Below, piece by piece: positions 62,430-64,000 of a stretch of 64,000 nt of DNA. The stretch is from Scytonema tolypothrichoides VB-61278. Lineage in GTDB: Bacteria > Cyanobacteriota > Cyanobacteriia > Cyanobacteriales > Nostocaceae. Position numbers and translations under genes: made by a program. The stretch covers positions 329,659-393,658 of the forward strand of contig NZ_JXCA02000016.1 of NCBI RefSeq assembly GCF_000828085.3, written 5' to 3'. The notes below the pieces were generated by a model. It was given only the letters and a program-made list of their open reading frames with translations, had not been told where the DNA came from and did not search any database. Position 1 is the stretch's first letter. Each line of letters opens with the position of its first letter.

Positions 62430-62548
62430 AAGCACTAGTACCGCTTCGCGGAATTCAAAATTCAAAATTCAAAATTCAAAAAGCTTGAGAAACAAGGGTT
62501 TTGGATTTTCTGGATGATAGCTTTATTTCCGCCGCCCTGTACTAGTCT

Positions 62549-62818
62549 CTATCCACGAATGCCGAGACGACCAATCAAGGCTTGATAACGTTCTCGGCTT
62601 TCTTCCAGAATATAAGATAAAAGACGCTTACGTTGACCAATAAGCTTCAACAATCCTCGACGTGAAGAATGGTCTTTCTTATTTGCCTGGAGATGTTCGC
62701 TAAGACGGTTAATGCGCGCTGTGAGCATAGCGACTTGAACATCAGCAGATCCAGTGTCAGTTTCGTGAACTTGGTACTGTGTCAGTATTTCTTGTTTGCG
62801 CTGTTGCGTTAAAGCCAT
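62549..62818 (-). CDS. rpsO: 30S ribosomal protein S15
   Basis: 89 residues from ATG 62818 ([19 protein letters not shown]), the normal length. Conserved helix-loop regions: [42 protein letters not shown] and [14 protein letters not shown]15 binds the central domain of 16S rRNA and helps nucleate 30S assembly. It precedes the pam68 gene by 120 bases on the same strand. Confidence 0.96.
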   Translation of the reverse strand: MALTQQRKQEILTQYQVHETDTGSADVQVAMLTARINRLSEHLQANKKDHSSRRGLLKLIGQRKRLLSYILEESRERYQALIGRLGIRG

Positions 62819-63017
62819 GAGACCAATCAACTTCTAAATGTATGCAGCAGTTTCCCATAATATCATAGCCATTCGGGAGCATTCCAACTTTCCCAAAAGA
62901 CTTGGCGATGAGAAATCGCGGACAGGCGAAATTCAGCTATGTGGAGTCATTTTAGCCGGTCGTTGGCATCCTCTTTTGAGTGTGCTCTTTAGCAAGACGA
63001 GGATTTCTACATTTTTC

Positions 63018-64000
63018 CTACTGCTGGACAAGAATTTTTGCTTGGAATGATTCTATATCAATTATGATGCCGTCTTCCCCAGCTTCGACATCATAATTAC
63101 CAGTCCACTCATGCCATATCCCCGCACAAGGGAAGCGAGGAACATGATATCCACTCTTGTTTTTGTCTGAAAAATTTGCGACAACAACAACGCGAGAATC
63201 TTCTTTCTGACCGCGAACATATGCTAGTACTTTTTCGTCTAGATTCTCATGGAAAAATTCAATGTCCTCACTTTGCAAAGCAGAAAAATTTTTGCGTAGG
63301 GCAATCAGTTTTTTATAGTATTCAAATAAATCGCGATTCTCGTCTCTCTCTAATAAAGACCATGCAATTTTTTTCGGCTGAGTGACAGTTTCACTTTTGC
63401 GTTTGTGTTCTCCAAATTCTTCGCCCATCCACAGCATAGGTACACCCATTGCTGTTAGCAATAGCGCTGCGGCTAACTTGGCTCGTCTAAATGCATCTTC
63501 GCCAAAGATACCGTGCTCGCCCAACTCTCTAAAAATATGTTCCCGGTCATGAGTCGCTAAGTAATTGACTACGTTTATACTAGCCTCATAACCCTGTTTT
63601 CTTGGATCGAAAACCTCCTTGAGCTTTTGGGGTTCAAACGTCTCACCACAAATATGCGGAATCACAAAATAGCGAAAACTTTCATGCCAACAAGCATCTA
63701 GTGGTCCCTCTGGAGTCGTCACTTTACTGGTATCAGGAATATTCTCAGCAATGTTGTAAAATGGCTTAGGGGAAGTGTTCTTTTTCGCTTGTTTAGCTAC
63801 CCAATCTAGAAATTTGTAGTTAGCTAATTGACGCACCGCATCAAAGCGAATTCCATCAATGTGATACTCACCAACCCAAAACCGTATAATATCACCAACA
63901 TATTTCCATGCAGGCTTAACGTCTAACTTCTCGTCATAGTTGTCATAGTTAAATTCCGGACCCCAATAATTACCTGGATCTTCCGGATAATGCATATATT
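63018..64000 (-). CDS. GH13 alpha-amylase/branching-enzyme family protein, C-terminal part (5' end beyond window)
   Basis: The minus frame is open to the right edge without a proper start, so the N-terminal CBM48-like part lies outside. Visible are the catalytic barrel end and C-domain: HIDGIRFDAVRQL (nucleophile Asp), FYNIAENIPD (acid/base Glu), NYLATHDREHIF (transition-state Asp) and GVPMLWMGEEFGEHKRK. The C-domain begins near ALRKNFSALQSED. The motif DPGNYWGPEFNYDNYDE resembles GH13 branching enzymes or maltooligosyltrehalose trehalohydrolase-related proteins; the missing domain is needed to decide. It acts on glycogen or malto-oligosaccharides in the cytoplasm. Confidence 0.85.
   Translation of the reverse strand, partial: YMHYPEDPGNYWGPEFNYDNYDEKLDVKPAWKYVGDIIRFWVGEYHIDGIRFDAVRQLANYKFLDWVAKQAKKNTSPKPFYNIAENIPDTSKVTTPEGPLDACWHESFRYFVIPHICGETFEPQKLKEVFDPRKQGYEASINVVNYLATHDREHIFRELGEHGIFGEDAFRRAKLAAALLLTAMGVPMLWMGEEFGEHKRKSETVTQPKKIAWSLLERDENRDLFEYYKKLIALRKNFSALQSEDIEFFHENLDEKVLAYVRGQKEDSRVVVVANFSDKNKSGYHVPRFPCAGIWHEWTGNYDVEAGEDGIIIDIESFQAKILVQQ

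Noticed and set aside
62838-63050. 70-codon frame between rpsO and the GH13 gene
   Set aside because: Mixed dispersed-repeat sequence, overlapping the end of the GH13 gene; no domain.
1-64000. tRNA or rRNA genes
   Set aside because: I looked for T-loop-like GTTCGA/GTTCAA signatures with flanking stems on both strands and saw none convincing; a tRNA search program would be decisive.

Overview
The window is chromosomal DNA of a filamentous, heterocyst-forming cyanobacterium (order Nostocales; genus not determined). The evidence is HetZ and PatU homologues, a phycobilisome CpcG linker, three Hli proteins, a PAM68 protein, phytol kinase and solanesyl diphosphate synthase genes, frequent GCGATCGC-type octamers, AT-rich intergenic DNA with heptamer tandem repeats, and an RpaB-type HLR1 site and a cyanobacterial LexA box in the expected places. 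No rRNA, tRNA, CRISPR array or prophage was seen.

Layout. 1-20.5 kb is a conserved housekeeping and cell-shape block: patU (cut by the left edge) and hetZ, a conserved hypothetical gene, sds, a previously untracked small membrane ORF, murI, two tandem amiC amidases, a CPA2 antiporter, an EVE-domain gene, a SIMPL/DUF541 gene, ssb with a LexA box, mreBCD and ribD. 20.5-26 kb is a looser stretch: a frameshifted trypsin-like protease remnant, two tandem TspO genes, a coupled yidD/VanX-type dipeptidase pair, phytol kinase and a His/Tyr/Arg-rich exported protein. 26-30 kb holds cpcG, an unusual RNase III with an N-terminal HEPN-like extension, and an RsbRD-type histidine kinase.

30.1-36.4 kb is a transport cluster headed by a clear ydaO/c-di-AMP riboswitch: a NrtB/CmpB-like permease, a Tat/lipobox NrtA/CmpA-like binding protein, an ATPase, a UspA-like protein and an SLC13/ArsB-type permease. 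37-41.7 kb holds three tandem hli genes with an HLR1 site upstream, and a 1045-residue membrane protein built from about seven repeats of an 85-110 residue module.

41.7-58 kb is the accessory part. It has an IS5-type remnant with perfect inverted ends, several MITE-like inverted-repeat elements (one nested in another), an amine oxidase, a GAF protein, a metallophosphoesterase, a Lin0512 protein, a VOC gene that has lost its start, a methyltransferase-HIT fusion, an HtrA protease and a caspase/EF-hand/FGE-sulfatase protein. The last codons of that protein look like the variable region of a diversity-generating retroelement, although no reverse transcriptase lies in the window. 58-64 kb returns to core genes: arogenate/prephenate dehydrogenase, a DUF1517 protein, a lipoprotein, DAHP synthase, pam68-rpsO and the 3' part of a GH13 glucan enzyme cut by the right edge.

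Main leads: (1) the DGR-like variable region on the caspase-FGE protein; (2) the c-di-AMP riboswitch controlling a NrtABD-like/USP/SLC13 cluster; (3) the HEPN-like/RNase III fusion with altered catalytic positions in both domains; (4) the methyltransferase-HIT fusion with Ser in place of the middle HIT histidine; (5) families of small inverted-repeat elements. All calls are from reading the sequence; family assignments come from remembered motifs, not from searches.
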